A DNA stretch of 64,000 nt from Akkermansiaceae bacterium (GTDB taxonomy: Bacteria; Verrucomicrobiota; Verrucomicrobiia; Verrucomicrobiales; Akkermansiaceae), in the NCBI GenBank assembly GCA_025457665.1, contig JALOTY010000008.1, positions 1 to 64,000 on the forward strand. The letters are read 5' to 3'. Below, in pieces: positions 45,428-54,116 of the stretch. Positions within the stretch are counted from its first letter, which is position 1, and each line of letters begins with the position of its first letter. A program made the position numbers and the translations under genes. The notes under the pieces were generated by a model. It was not told the DNA's origin. It ran no database searches and saw only the letters and a list, made by a program, of their open reading frames with translations.

Positions 45428-46678
45428 ATGTCATGGCGCATCGATGAACAAGTGATCCGCGGTGAAATAGACAACCGCAGCCCCGGAAAAACCACCGGCA
45501 CCCTCTGGCTCGCCGGTGCGAGCGAACCCATCCGACTCCATCTCGATGGCAACCCCTGGGCCGATCTCGCCGGACACCTGCTCCGCTTCACCAACCCCCA
45601 GCCCGTCGCGACGGGTTCCGCCATGCTCGATGCCGATCAATCCGGACTCGTCGGCGACATGACCGCATCCCGCAAGGTCCGCGTGCCGGATTGCTCCATC
45701 GAGGAAATGATGCGCGCCGCCAAGGCCGGCCAGAACTACCCCTGGCACTGGGCCAACTGCCTCTATCTCGAATGGTTCAGCCATCGCAATGGCCGCGTGG
45801 TGATCGAAACCACCTCCTACGAACTGGAAATCGATGCCGAGGCCGCATGGACGATGACGGCCGATGATGAAGTCCGCCAACGCGCGCAAAATGCCGAAGC
45901 CCTGAGCCGCTTCGTCAACCAACTCACCAGCGCCGCCGGATTCGATCCCCACGCCGGGCTCGATGAAGTCGATGACGACGACGCCCCGCAAAGCGCCGCG
46001 GAGGCCGAGGCCCAGAGGGAAACCGATTGGATGAACCAGCTCCTCGATCGTGTCGATGCCCGGCTGGAGCGCGAGGGAATCGACATCGATGAATACGACA
46101 CGATCTACATGGAAGAGCGCGAACGCCTGCGTCAGGAGACCGGCTATCCTCCGGAAGATGACGGCCCGCCCCGCAGCGAGGAGGAGGAGCAGGCATGGAT
46201 CGATGAAATGAACGCCATCACCGCGGAAGCCATGGATGACATGGCAGCGGAGGCTTGGAAAGACCCTGATGAAACCCAACGGCCCGAGTTGTTAGACCGG
46301 GCCATGGACCTCGGCATCCGTCTGCATCGTGACATCGAAGCCTGGCTTCCTGCCGATGCCACCGGCGAGCATCCGCTGCGTGAAATCGTCTGGGGCGTGC
46401 AGTTCGGCTCGGTGAAAATCGGCGGCGCGCTGGGTCATGATGACGATGAGGAATGGCCGCCGGATCCGCTTTTCGCCGGAGACACCCTGGTGAGATTGAA
46501 GAAAGCCCGCGATCATCTGCGCGATGCCTTGCGCGGGCTGGACTCCGCCGATGCCGAGAATCTCGCCACCCCGGAATGGCGCATCAGCACACGGCGCGAA
46601 GTCTCTGAAATCCTTGGCGAAGTCCAGCAACTCATCGGCGAGGTCCGCGCGGTTCTGAAGGAGGATGACGAGGGCTGA
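45428..46678 (+). CDS. Acidic conserved-looking protein of unknown function downstream of rpoN
   Basis: 416 residues from ATG 45428 (MSWRIDEQVIRGEIDNR); ATG 45410 is the alternative. Not recognised. The N-terminal ~130 residues look like a beta-rich domain (TTGTLWLAGASEPIRLHLDGNPW; KVRVPDCSIEEMM; NCLYLEWFSHRNGRVVIE). The centre is very acidic and helical (DEVDDDDAPQ; YMEERERLRQE; RSEEEEQAWIDEMNAI). The C-terminus (LGIRLHRDIEAWLP; FGSVKIGGALG; RLKKARDHLRDALRGLDS) could bind another protein. No signal peptide. It ends 9 bases from the convergent SanA-like gene. Confidence 0.75.
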   Translation: MSWRIDEQVIRGEIDNRSPGKTTGTLWLAGASEPIRLHLDGNPWADLAGHLLRFTNPQPVATGSAMLDADQSGLVGDMTASRKVRVPDCSIEEMMRAAKAGQNYPWHWANCLYLEWFSHRNGRVVIETTSYELEIDAEAAWTMTADDEVRQRAQNAEALSRFVNQLTSAAGFDPHAGLDEVDDDDAPQSAAEAEAQRETDWMNQLLDRVDARLEREGIDIDEYDTIYMEERERLRQETGYPPEDDGPPRSEEEEQAWIDEMNAITAEAMDDMAAEAWKDPDETQRPELLDRAMDLGIRLHRDIEAWLPADATGEHPLREIVWGVQFGSVKIGGALGHDDDEEWPPDPLFAGDTLVRLKKARDHLRDALRGLDSADAENLATPEWRISTRREVSEILGEVQQLIGEVRAVLKEDDEG

Positions 46679-46687
46679 GGTGGCTCC

Positions 46688-47359
46688 TCACATTGGCAGG
46701 GTTTCCGGCTCACCGAGGTGCTTCGGCCGGGTTTTGAGCACTTTCACATCCAGCCACATCTTCACCCGGGCGAGCACTTCGCGGAAACGCACCTTGAGAC
46801 CGCCCTGGCCTTCCACGTCGCGTGCATTGAACCCGCTGAAACGCATCCCGTGGGCCCGCGCCAGATAGGCCGCCCGCTCATTCTGGAAACGCTGGGAAAT
46901 GAAGGTGACCTCGGAAACGCCGAAGATCTCCTTGGCCCTCACCACCGAGTCCAAAGTACGAAGACCGGCGTAGTCGCAGACAATCTTGTCCGCCGGCACC
47001 CCGGCACTCACCAGTGCCTGCTTCATGCGCTCCGGCTCATTGTAGTGCTTCGTGCGGTTGTCTCCGGAAACGATCACACAAACCAGTTTCCCCGCCCGCC
47101 ACAACTCGGCTGCGGCATCGATGCGATAGCGGAAATACAGGTTTTCCCGGCCATCGATCTTGTCATCACACCCGAACACCAAACCGACTCCCCCCGCCGG
47201 AACCGAGGCAACATCATCATGCAACAGTCCGCTTCCCGCCTTCACCGCCGCGAGATTCACCCACAGCAGGAAACCCAGCACAGCCAGCAAGACCAAGCCG
47301 CCTGCGAGCATCGTTCGCAGCAGCCACTTTCTCCATCCGCTGACCTTGCCCTTCGCCAT
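46688..47359 (-). CDS. SanA/YdcF-like (DUF218) membrane-anchored protein
   Basis: 223 residues. One N-terminal membrane helix (LLRTMLAGGLVLLAVLGFLLW), then a DUF218 domain: GVGLVFGCDD, YFRYRIDAAAELWRAGKLVCVIVSGDN, NEPERMKQALVSAGVPADKIVCDYAGLRTLDSVVRAKEIFG, VTFISQRFQNERAAYLA. SanA proteins are linked to envelope barrier function. Follows the lipid kinase gene by 3 bases. Confidence 0.88.
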   Translation of the reverse strand: MAKGKVSGWRKWLLRTMLAGGLVLLAVLGFLLWVNLAAVKAGSGLLHDDVASVPAGGVGLVFGCDDKIDGRENLYFRYRIDAAAELWRAGKLVCVIVSGDNRTKHYNEPERMKQALVSAGVPADKIVCDYAGLRTLDSVVRAKEIFGVSEVTFISQRFQNERAAYLARAHGMRFSGFNARDVEGQGGLKVRFREVLARVKMWLDVKVLKTRPKHLGEPETLPM

Positions 47360-47362
47360 GCC

Positions 47363-48331
47363 TCAGACTCCTCCCACGGTTTTTTTGATGGAATCGACCA
47401 CCGTCTTCATCGCCTCCACGAATCTCGTCCCGATCGGCTCCTTCGGCGCCAGCACGCGCAAGCGCCCCGGCTCGTCATTGCCGAAGGTGACTTCGCGCGT
47501 GCGGCCGACCAATTCGCCATCCACTTCCAGCGGGACATCGCGATCGGCCGTGACCACCAGCGATCCCGCCTGCACGTAGCTCACGGTGGAGTCATTGAAA
47601 TCGATCCCGCCCATCGCGATGCCCTTGAGCGAATCCATCACCAGCTTGTATCCGGCTTCCTTGAAAACCAGCACATCGAGCTTGCTGTCCTGATTGTCCG
47701 CGCGGTGGAAAAGTCGGATCTGCCCGCCGTAGAGCGATCCATTTCCCGCCAGTACCGCCACGCCTTCCAGCACTTCACCCTCGCGGGTTCTCACCGTCAT
47801 CTTCGGCGGATCCTCGCCCAGCACTTTCACGGCGGAGAGCAGATAGGCCAGCGGACCTAACACCTTTTTGCTTTCCCACGTGGTCTCTTCGATCACTGCG
47901 GCATCGAAGCCCACGCCCGCCATCTGCACGAAGGGCGTGCCATTGGCCTCGAAGAGATCCACTTCGATCACATTTCCCGCCAGAATCACCTCGAAGGCGC
48001 GGTCCAGATTGTCGAAGGGGATGCCCATCTCGCGGGCGAAAACATTCATCGTCCCCGTCGGCAGCACGCCGAGTGCCGTTCGTGTTCCGGCCAGTCCTTT
48101 GACCACGGCATTGAGGGTGCCATCGCCCCCGGCCGCAATCACCAGCGGCTCACCGTTTTCCGCAAATCGCCGCGCCAGGGCCTCGCTTTCCTCCGGCGAT
48201 CGGGTCGCGTAAAGTGCCAGCCCGGCGGCATTGTCCATGAGGAATTTCAATGCCCGGGTCCCCCGCTGGCTGCGCGCCTTGGGGTTGAAGAGAACCGGAT
48301 ACCGGGGAGGCAAAATCACGTCCCCATCCAA
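47363..48331 (-). CDS. Diacylglycerol/lipid kinase family protein (YegS/DgkB type)
   Basis: 322 residues. The nucleotide site is VIAAGGDGTLNAVVKGLAG, then LGVLPTGTMNVFAREMGIP, with the C-terminal half of the fold GVGFDAAVIEE and LVVTADRDVPLEVDGELVG. Phosphorylates a lipid or lipid-like substrate at the membrane. The best start is the TTG at 48331, touching the maf stop with GGGG six bases upstream; GTG 48319 is an alternative. Middle gene of maf-kinase-sanA. Confidence 0.88.
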   Translation of the reverse strand: MDGDVILPPRYPVLFNPKARSQRGTRALKFLMDNAAGLALYATRSPEESEALARRFAENGEPLVIAAGGDGTLNAVVKGLAGTRTALGVLPTGTMNVFAREMGIPFDNLDRAFEVILAGNVIEVDLFEANGTPFVQMAGVGFDAAVIEETTWESKKVLGPLAYLLSAVKVLGEDPPKMTVRTREGEVLEGVAVLAGNGSLYGGQIRLFHRADNQDSKLDVLVFKEAGYKLVMDSLKGIAMGGIDFNDSTVSYVQAGSLVVTADRDVPLEVDGELVGRTREVTFGNDEPGRLRVLAPKEPIGTRFVEAMKTVVDSIKKTVGGV

Positions 48332-48895
48332 TCACAGCCCCGCCGACCCGCAAGCCCGGAGCCATTCGACAAGCCGACGGACCGGCAAACCCACGACGTT
48401 GTCGAAGTCGCCATCGATGCCCTCGACGATCCGATCCCCCTGCTCCTGGATCCCGTAGGCACCGGCCTTGTCGAGCGGATTGACCCGGGCGAAATAGTCA
48501 TCGATCGCCGCCTCATCCAGCTCCCGGAAACGGACCCGCGTGATTTCCTGGAAGGAGTGCTCCCGTCCTTCGGGATCGATCACACACACGCCCGTCCTCA
48601 CCTCGTGCTCGCGTCCGGACAGCGCCCGCAGCATCGCGCGCGCTTCATCCATGTCCCGCGGTTTCCCCAGCACCCGGCCGCCCACTTGCACCAGGGTGTC
48701 GGCACCGATGACCCAGGCGCCAGCCACCGGCACTGCCCGCGCCTTGAGGACTGCATTGCGCTCACAAAGCTCGTCCCACGGGGCCTCGTCCGGGCCGATT
48801 TCCTCCGCTGGCGAGGGGATGACCTCAAACTCCACGCCCTCCCGGGCCAGCAACTCCCGCCGCCGCGGGGATCCGGATGCCAAAACCACTCTCAT
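48332..48895 (-). CDS. maf: Maf-like nucleoside triphosphate pyrophosphatase
   Basis: 187 residues from ATG 48895 (MRVVLASGSPRRRELL). Maf signature at the N-terminus, then VIGADTLVQVGGRVLGKPRD, MLRALSGREHEVRTGVCV and DKAGAYGIQEQGDRIVEGIDGDFDNVVGLPV. Hydrolyses non-canonical or modified NTPs (dTTP/UTP-type subfamily). First gene of a three-gene operon. Confidence 0.94.
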   Translation of the reverse strand: MRVVLASGSPRRRELLAREGVEFEVIPSPAEEIGPDEAPWDELCERNAVLKARAVPVAGAWVIGADTLVQVGGRVLGKPRDMDEARAMLRALSGREHEVRTGVCVIDPEGREHSFQEITRVRFRELDEAAIDDYFARVNPLDKAGAYGIQEQGDRIVEGIDGDFDNVVGLPVRRLVEWLRACGSAGL

Positions 48896-48943
48896 GCCGC
48901 CCCACTCACCCCATCCCCACCCCGCCCGCAAGTCCGGGAAACG

Positions 48944-48964
48944 TAACGCAAAAGATTTGCATTA
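48944..48964. promoter_or_regulatory. Palindrome upstream of the ZnuA-like gene (Fur/Zur-family-like operator)
   Basis: TAACGCAAA-AGA-TTTGCATTA: 9-bp arms with one mismatch and a 3-base centre, 26 bases before the start of the metal-binding protein gene and between it and the divergent maf gene. Size, AT-rich arms and position suit a metalloregulator of the Fur family, but the owner is not proven. Confidence 0.5.
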
Positions 48965-48989
48965 GCCCCACCTTGTGCCATGCTCCGGC

Positions 48990-49853
48990 ATGCTTCGTCT
49001 GCTGAGCGTTCTTTCCCTCCTCGCCCTGCCTCTCGCAGCCCAGGTGCGGGTCGCCACTTTGCATCCCGTGCTCTCGGAAATCACCACGGAAGTCGGCGGA
49101 GACCGCGTGAAGGTCATCGACCTCCTCGGCCCGAACCAGGACCCCCACCATTTCGAGCCCACTCCCGCGCAGATTGCCGAGGCCGGGGATCTCGACCTCT
49201 GCCTCGCTTCCGGCGTCGGTCTGGAGGCCGACCTGAAAACCCTCGCCACCCTGCTGCCCGCAGAGACCCGCATCGTGGAAGTCGGCAACCACCTGCCCAC
49301 CATCGAGGGCGGCTGCGACGACTGCGACCACCATCACCACCATGCCCAGGACCCTCATTGGTGGCACTCGGTCGATCTCGTGCGACGCGCGGTCGGCATC
49401 GTGGAAAAGGAATTGGCCACGCTCGATCCCGAGGCCGCCACCGCTTTTTCCACCCGCGCCACCGCCTACCGCAAACGTCTGGACGCCCTCGAAACCTGGG
49501 TCCGCAAGGAAGTCGCCCGCGTGCCACGCGAGCGCCGCGTCCTTGCCACCGCCCATGCCGCCTTCGGTTATTTCTGCAAGGAACACGGCTTCGAAGCCTT
49601 CGCCGTCCAGGGAGTGAATCGTGAGCAGATGCCCGATGCCGCCACCCTCGCCAAGCTCATCGGCAATCTCCGCGAGCGCGGCGTGCCGGTGATTTTCCCC
49701 GAATCCACCTCGAATCCGAAGACGCTCGATGCCATCACGGCCGATACCGGCATCCGCCTGGGCGACGTGCTGCATGCCGATGCCACCGGCGCCCCGAGCT
49801 ACGAGGCGATGATGCGTCACAACGTCGGAGCCATCGTCAAGGGGCTGCGCTGA
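48990..49853 (+). CDS. Zinc/manganese ABC transporter substrate-binding protein (ZnuA-like)
   Basis: 287 residues from ATG 48990 (MLRLLSVLSLLALPLAAQ), a signal peptide. Cluster A-I metal-binding protein: ATLHPVLSEITTEVGGDRVKVIDLLGPNQDPHHFEPTPAQ, a His/Cys-rich loop DDCDHHHHHAQDPHWWH, then ATAHAAFGYFCKEHGF and VIFPESTSNPKTLDAITADTG. The three metal histidines and the acidic ligand appear present. The His loop is typical for zinc proteins. No ATPase or permease gene follows; the tail overlaps the convergent yraN by 17 bases. Confidence 0.9.
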   Translation: MLRLLSVLSLLALPLAAQVRVATLHPVLSEITTEVGGDRVKVIDLLGPNQDPHHFEPTPAQIAEAGDLDLCLASGVGLEADLKTLATLLPAETRIVEVGNHLPTIEGGCDDCDHHHHHAQDPHWWHSVDLVRRAVGIVEKELATLDPEAATAFSTRATAYRKRLDALETWVRKEVARVPRERRVLATAHAAFGYFCKEHGFEAFAVQGVNREQMPDAATLAKLIGNLRERGVPVIFPESTSNPKTLDAITADTGIRLGDVLHADATGAPSYEAMMRHNVGAIVKGLR

Positions 49854-50253
49854 GATCCTGCGGCGGCATTCCACCCATCTGGCGGATGCGGCGGCGGGTG
49901 ACGTTTTCCACGCGGTTGACCGCCGGTTTTTCTCCGGGGGTGAGCACGACCTCGATGACATCGTAGCGCCAGGGCAGATCCCTGCGTCCCAGCAATTTCA
50001 GCCACTCCTTGCCGCCGCGACGCATCAGGCTGCGTTTCTTGTCATCCACCGCATCCAGCGGCCGCCCCTCGCCGCCCGCCATGCGTGTCTTGACCTCGGT
50101 GAAAAGCAGGACCTTGCCCTCGCGGGCCACGATGTCCACTTCGCCGCCGCCTGGAGCACGGAAATTTCGATACAGGATCTTCGCGCCGCGCCCCCGCAGC
50201 CAGGCTGCCGCGATGTCCTCACCCCGCTGGCCGATCCAGGCATGCTCCGCCAT
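49837..50253 (-). CDS. yraN: YraN/UPF0102 family endonuclease-like protein
   Basis: 138 residues from ATG 50253 (MAEHAWIGQRGEDIAAAWL), 7 bases after the rnhB stop. Restriction-endonuclease-like core: ILYRNFRAPGGGEVDIVAREGKVLLFTEVKTR (D and E-x-K of the PD-(D/E)xK type), then RYDVIEVVL. Commonly next to rnhB, as here. Function is not settled. Confidence 0.9.
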   Translation of the reverse strand: MAEHAWIGQRGEDIAAAWLRGRGAKILYRNFRAPGGGEVDIVAREGKVLLFTEVKTRMAGGEGRPLDAVDDKKRSLMRRGGKEWLKLLGRRDLPWRYDVIEVVLTPGEKPAVNRVENVTRRRIRQMGGMPPQDLSAAP

Positions 50254-50260
50254 CTCCGGG

Positions 50261-50884
50261 TCACGCTCCGTCCAACGGAAGGGTGAGTTGAGCAACCGGC
50301 TGAAACGAGCGACGATGAAGGCGACAGGGTCCATATTTCCCCAGAGCGGCGAGATGGTCTTTCGTACCATATCCCTTGTGCCGCTCAAAGCCGTATTCCG
50401 GAAACTCCACGGCATGCTCCAGCATCCGGCGGTCACGACTGACCTTCGCGATCACACTTGCAGCCGCGATCGAGAGCGATTTGCCATCCCCTTTCACCAC
50501 CCCATCGTGCGACCAGCCGAAACCGCGGACCGGCAGGCCATCGATCAAACAATGGTCCACCTCCACCCCCAGCGCAGCGACCGCACGGGCCATCGCCGCA
50601 TGGGTGGCGCGGAGGATGTTGATGGCATCGATCTCCTCCGCCTCGGCGAAACTCAGGCCCCACTTCACCGCAGGATCGGTCGTGAGCCTCACATAAAGCT
50701 CCTCGCGACGCCGCTCGGTGAGCTTTTTCGAATCATCCAGGCCCGGGCACTGATAGCCCACCGGCAGGATCACCGCCGCCGCCGCCACAGGACCGGCCAA
50801 GGGTCCACGTCCGGCTTCATCGACGCCCGCGACCACCTGGTGACCGCGGGCGTGACACGCAACTTCCAAAACAAAATCAGGCAT
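50261..50884 (-). CDS. rnhB: Ribonuclease HII
   Basis: 207 residues from ATG 50884 (MPDFVLEVACHARGH). Signature VAGVDEAGRGPLAGPVAAAAVIL with the first catalytic DE, then GLDDSKKLTERRREEL, LIDGLPV, AAASVIAKVSRDR and HKGYGTKDH. Removes RNA and single ribonucleotides from DNA. Lies between the CAP lipoprotein gene and yraN. Confidence 0.95.
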   Translation of the reverse strand: MPDFVLEVACHARGHQVVAGVDEAGRGPLAGPVAAAAVILPVGYQCPGLDDSKKLTERRREELYVRLTTDPAVKWGLSFAEAEEIDAINILRATHAAMARAVAALGVEVDHCLIDGLPVRGFGWSHDGVVKGDGKSLSIAAASVIAKVSRDRRMLEHAVEFPEYGFERHKGYGTKDHLAALGKYGPCRLHRRSFQPVAQLTLPLDGA

Positions 50885-50891
50885 TCCGCGC

Positions 50892-51470
50892 TCAGAACTG
50901 ACGGAAACGATCCATCGTGCCCATCGTAGATCCATTCTGGGTCGCAAAAATCTGGGTGGCATAGACCATCCCGTCCTCCGTTACGAGGATCGCCACGCCG
51001 GTGGCATCCCAGTCGGAGCGGAGATTGAACTCATGGCCCTTCGACTTCACCCATGCCTGAGTGACCCCGCTGGCCAGATCCCCCTGCATGTAGCCGCCGG
51101 CCACATTTTCCGCCACCGTCTGCATCCCATGAGCCCGCTGGGCCAGCAAGGTGCGTTCTTCAAATCCGTAGTGAGTGATGTTGTCCGAACCCAGCTTGAA
51201 CTTGCCACGGTTCGCCGCCATGAAACGGCAATGGTCGAGAGCCATTTGATCCAGTCCACGATGCCGCGGCAGCGGTGCCTTGCCGATCGATTGGCGATAC
51301 TGATTGAGCGAAGCGGTGAGACGCTCATCGAGATTTCCCGGAGTCTTCGCAGTGGCCGCGGGATTGCTCGCGGAGACGGCGACGCGGGTGGTTTCCGGTG
51401 AACTGGCGCAGGAGGAAAACAGCATTCCCCCGACGACGGCCACCACGAGGGTGAGACACATCTTTTTCAT
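50892..51470 (-). CDS. CAP/SCP-domain lipoprotein
   Basis: 192 residues from ATG 51470 (MKKMCLTLVVAVVGGMLFSSC). The lipobox is LFSSC, so the protein is lipid-anchored after the signal peptide. The CAP domain starts at LDERLTASLNQYRQSIGKAPLPRHRGLDQMALDHCRFMAANRG and includes the conserved ENVAGGY and AWVKSKGHEFNLRSDWDATGVAIL. Role in bacteria is uncertain (envelope binding or peptidase-like). Confidence 0.85.
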   Translation of the reverse strand: MKKMCLTLVVAVVGGMLFSSCASSPETTRVAVSASNPAATAKTPGNLDERLTASLNQYRQSIGKAPLPRHRGLDQMALDHCRFMAANRGKFKLGSDNITHYGFEERTLLAQRAHGMQTVAENVAGGYMQGDLASGVTQAWVKSKGHEFNLRSDWDATGVAILVTEDGMVYATQIFATQNGSTMGTMDRFRQF

Positions 51471-51573
51471 TTGGCTGGTTGGTTTGGGTGCGGCGGCACG
51501 ACCACTCGGGGGCATGATCGTCTCGCTTCCACTCCAATCGCCAAAATCGCCTGACATTTCAAATTTTCTCATA

Positions 51574-51589
51574 CTACGGAATCCCGTAG
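51574..51589. repeat. Small perfect palindrome between the CorA-like and CAP genes
   Basis: CTACGG-AATC-CCGTAG, 6-bp arms, 16 bases past the CorA-like stop and about 100 before the CAP gene. Could be an operator for the CAP gene or a weak hairpin; nothing decides between them. Confidence 0.35.
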
Positions 51590-51604
51590 GAAGCACCCGG
51601 ATGT

Positions 51605-52393
51605 TCATTTCCGCCGCAGGACGGAGAGCCAGACGAGGAATCCGATGCCGATGCCGACCGCGATCACCGTTCCCACTCCGTGCATGTGGAAGATTTCCGC
51701 CGGCGGATTCATCCCGAACACCGCGACGAGCGTGGCCAGTGGGAAAAAGAAAGCGACCAAGCGGTTCAGCCTCCGCGCCTCCATCCCGGCCTCATAGGAA
51801 GCACGCGCCTGGGCTTCCGCATTCACCGCCATGGTGAAATCCATGCTCGCTTTGGCATCGCCACTCGCCAGGTCCATCGCCCGTTCCAGATCGATCGCCT
51901 GGTCGCGCGCAAGCAGGAACCGCCGCTCATCCGGCCTGGCCTTGCGCGCATCTTCCAGCACGGCCAGCAGGTTCCGCGTGGACCTCAACAAGGGTTGGCA
52001 GCGTTTGACGACTTCGAAGGCATCACGCGGCGTGGCCGCCACATCCACCGCATCGTCCAGCTCATGGATGGCTTTCCGATAGCTGCCCAGATGTTCTTCC
52101 AGAGCCATCCATCCGCCCGAGGGGAGATTGCTTTTCGACGTACCATCCGGCTGCACCCAGATCAGCACCGGGCGGCGCACCTCCTCGTCCTCCGGCCGCG
52201 GGGCCTCGTGCAGAATGAGCAGCAAGTGGCCCTCCTCGTCCATCAGCCTCTGCCGCCCCGCCCCGTCACCCAAACGTCGGCGTATCGATTTCGGCAGGTC
52301 CCACGATTTCGGCAGAAACGATGTCGGTGCTTTGCGCTCCATGACCGCAAGCTGCCAAACGCCACGGCGACGCACAGCTCCAAAATCCGGCAT
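51605..52393 (-). CDS. CorA-like Mg2+/divalent cation transporter family protein
   Basis: 262 residues from ATG 52393 (MPDFGAVRRRGV); ATG 52342 is the alternative. The N-terminal domain is soluble and helical (ALEEHLGSYRKAIHELDDAVD; RDQAIDLERAMDLASGDAKAS). The end has two membrane helices, RLVAFFFPLATLVAVFGMNPP and TVIAVGIGIGFLVWLSVL, with GMN at the end of the first, the CorA signature. Shorter than standard CorA (~316) and diverged at the N-terminus. Likely co-transcribed with nadE upstream. Confidence 0.75.
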   Translation of the reverse strand: MPDFGAVRRRGVWQLAVMERKAPTSFLPKSWDLPKSIRRRLGDGAGRQRLMDEEGHLLLILHEAPRPEDEEVRRPVLIWVQPDGTSKSNLPSGGWMALEEHLGSYRKAIHELDDAVDVAATPRDAFEVVKRCQPLLRSTRNLLAVLEDARKARPDERRFLLARDQAIDLERAMDLASGDAKASMDFTMAVNAEAQARASYEAGMEARRLNRLVAFFFPLATLVAVFGMNPPAEIFHMHGVGTVIAVGIGIGFLVWLSVLRRK

Positions 52394-52415
52394 TTCTTCA
52401 AATACCCATCGGCCC

Positions 52416-54053
52416 TCAGGCCTGATAGCGCTGGACGATCGGCATTCTCCGCCCGATGCCAAAAGCCTTCGATGTCACCCGGATCCCCGGAGCCGCCTGC
52501 TGGCGTTTCCATTCGTTGAGATCCACCCGGCGCTGGATCCAGCGGACCAGGGCTTCCTCATGACCCATGGCCACGATGTCCTCCACCGCCATCTGGCGTT
52601 CGACGTAGGCTTCGAGAATCCGGTCAAGCAAATCGTATTCCGGCAAGGTGTCCTGATCCTTCTGATCGGGCCGGAGTTCCGCGCTCGGCGGTTTGTCGAT
52701 GGTGTTCCAGGGAATGATTTCGCGCTCCCGGTTCAGCCAGCGGCAGACCTCATACACGCGGGTTTTCGGCAGATCGGAAATCACCGCCAAGCCCCCGCAC
52801 ATGTCGCCATAGATCGTGCAGTATCCCACCGCCAGTTCGCTCTTGTTCCCGGTTGTTAGAAGGAGATGGCCGAACTTGTTGGAAAGCGCCATGAGCAACA
52901 ATCCCCGGATGCGCGCCTGCATGTTTTCCTCGGTGACATCCTCCGCCTGCCCGGCGAAAAGCCCGGCCATCGCCGCCTTGACCTCGGCAAACACCCCGGA
53001 GATCGCGACCTCATCGCAGCGGATGTCAAGGTTCCGGGCCAGCGCGAAAGAGTCATCGACACTGCCGCCGGACGAAAAAGGACTGGGCAAGGTGAGCCCG
53101 TGGACGTGTTCCGCCCCCAGTGCCTCGGCCGCCACCGCCGCGGTCAACGCGGAATCGATACCGCCACTCAGCCCCAGGCAGACGCTCGAAAACCCGGTCT
53201 TCCCCGCATAATCGCGCAGCCCCAGCACCAGAGCCTTCCACAATTCCTCCGCTTCCACCGGAGCCGGCGGATGCAGGGTCGGCAGCCCCGCAGAAAGATC
53301 CACCACATGGCGCGACTCCTCGAATCCCGGAGCCTCATCAATGCAGCCGACATCCGGCAGCGCCACCAGCGAGTGGCCATCGAAGACCAATTGGTCATTC
53401 GCCCCCACGCAGTTGCAATAGACCACCGGCACACCGGCTTTCCGGCTGATTTCCACCACCATTTCCCGCCTCACCGATGGCTTGCCCAGGTGATACGGCG
53501 AGGCCGATAGATTCAAAATGATTTCCGCCCCGGCCGCCACCAACTCGGACACCGGATCGCGATCGTAAAGCGGCCGATGCAGATAGGCATCCGTCCAGAT
53601 GTCCTCGCAGATCGTCACGCCCAGCCGTCGCCCGCGCCACTCGACGGGCTCGCAAACCTCCGCGGGTTCGAAATATCGCCGTTCGTCGAAAACATCATAG
53701 GTCGGCAGCAGCGTCTTCCATCGCCGCGCCGCCACCTTGCCATCGAGCAAAAAGGCCGCCGCATTGCGGAATGGCTTGCCGCGGTCGCCGGGATCGTTGG
53801 CATCGATGCAGCCCACCAAAAAGGGCACCTCGCCGACCTCGGACGCAAGGTAATCGAGCGCCTGCTGGCATTTCTCCACAAATCCCCCCTTGAAAACCAA
53901 GTCGCGTGGCGGATAGCCCACCAGGCCCATTTCCGGGGAAATCACCAGCTCCGCCCCTTGATCGAGGCAGGCTCGATATGCCTCCAGCAGGCGTTTCGCA
54001 TTTCCAGGAAAGTCACCGACGATGGCATTGATTTGCGCGATTCCGATCTTCAT
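52416..54053 (-). CDS. nadE: Glutamine-dependent NAD+ synthetase
   Basis: 545 residues from ATG 54053 (MKIGIAQINAIVGDFPGN). The N-terminal nitrilase-type glutaminase has the triad E in ISPEMGLVGYPPRD, K in KTLLPTYDVFDE and C in VTICEDIWTDA. The C-terminal synthetase has CLGLSGGIDSAL, TTGNKSELAVGYCTIYGDMCGG and WNTIDKPPSAELRPDQ. Makes NAD+ from deamido-NAD+, glutamine and ATP. Confidence 0.96.
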   Translation of the reverse strand: MKIGIAQINAIVGDFPGNAKRLLEAYRACLDQGAELVISPEMGLVGYPPRDLVFKGGFVEKCQQALDYLASEVGEVPFLVGCIDANDPGDRGKPFRNAAAFLLDGKVAARRWKTLLPTYDVFDERRYFEPAEVCEPVEWRGRRLGVTICEDIWTDAYLHRPLYDRDPVSELVAAGAEIILNLSASPYHLGKPSVRREMVVEISRKAGVPVVYCNCVGANDQLVFDGHSLVALPDVGCIDEAPGFEESRHVVDLSAGLPTLHPPAPVEAEELWKALVLGLRDYAGKTGFSSVCLGLSGGIDSALTAAVAAEALGAEHVHGLTLPSPFSSGGSVDDSFALARNLDIRCDEVAISGVFAEVKAAMAGLFAGQAEDVTEENMQARIRGLLLMALSNKFGHLLLTTGNKSELAVGYCTIYGDMCGGLAVISDLPKTRVYEVCRWLNREREIIPWNTIDKPPSAELRPDQKDQDTLPEYDLLDRILEAYVERQMAVEDIVAMGHEEALVRWIQRRVDLNEWKRQQAAPGIRVTSKAFGIGRRMPIVQRYQA

Positions 54054-54116
54054 CCGCTTGGCGGCACTCTTCACCCCGCCCCAGCGGTTCGGCAAGGCCC
54101 ATTCCCGCGGACGCCG

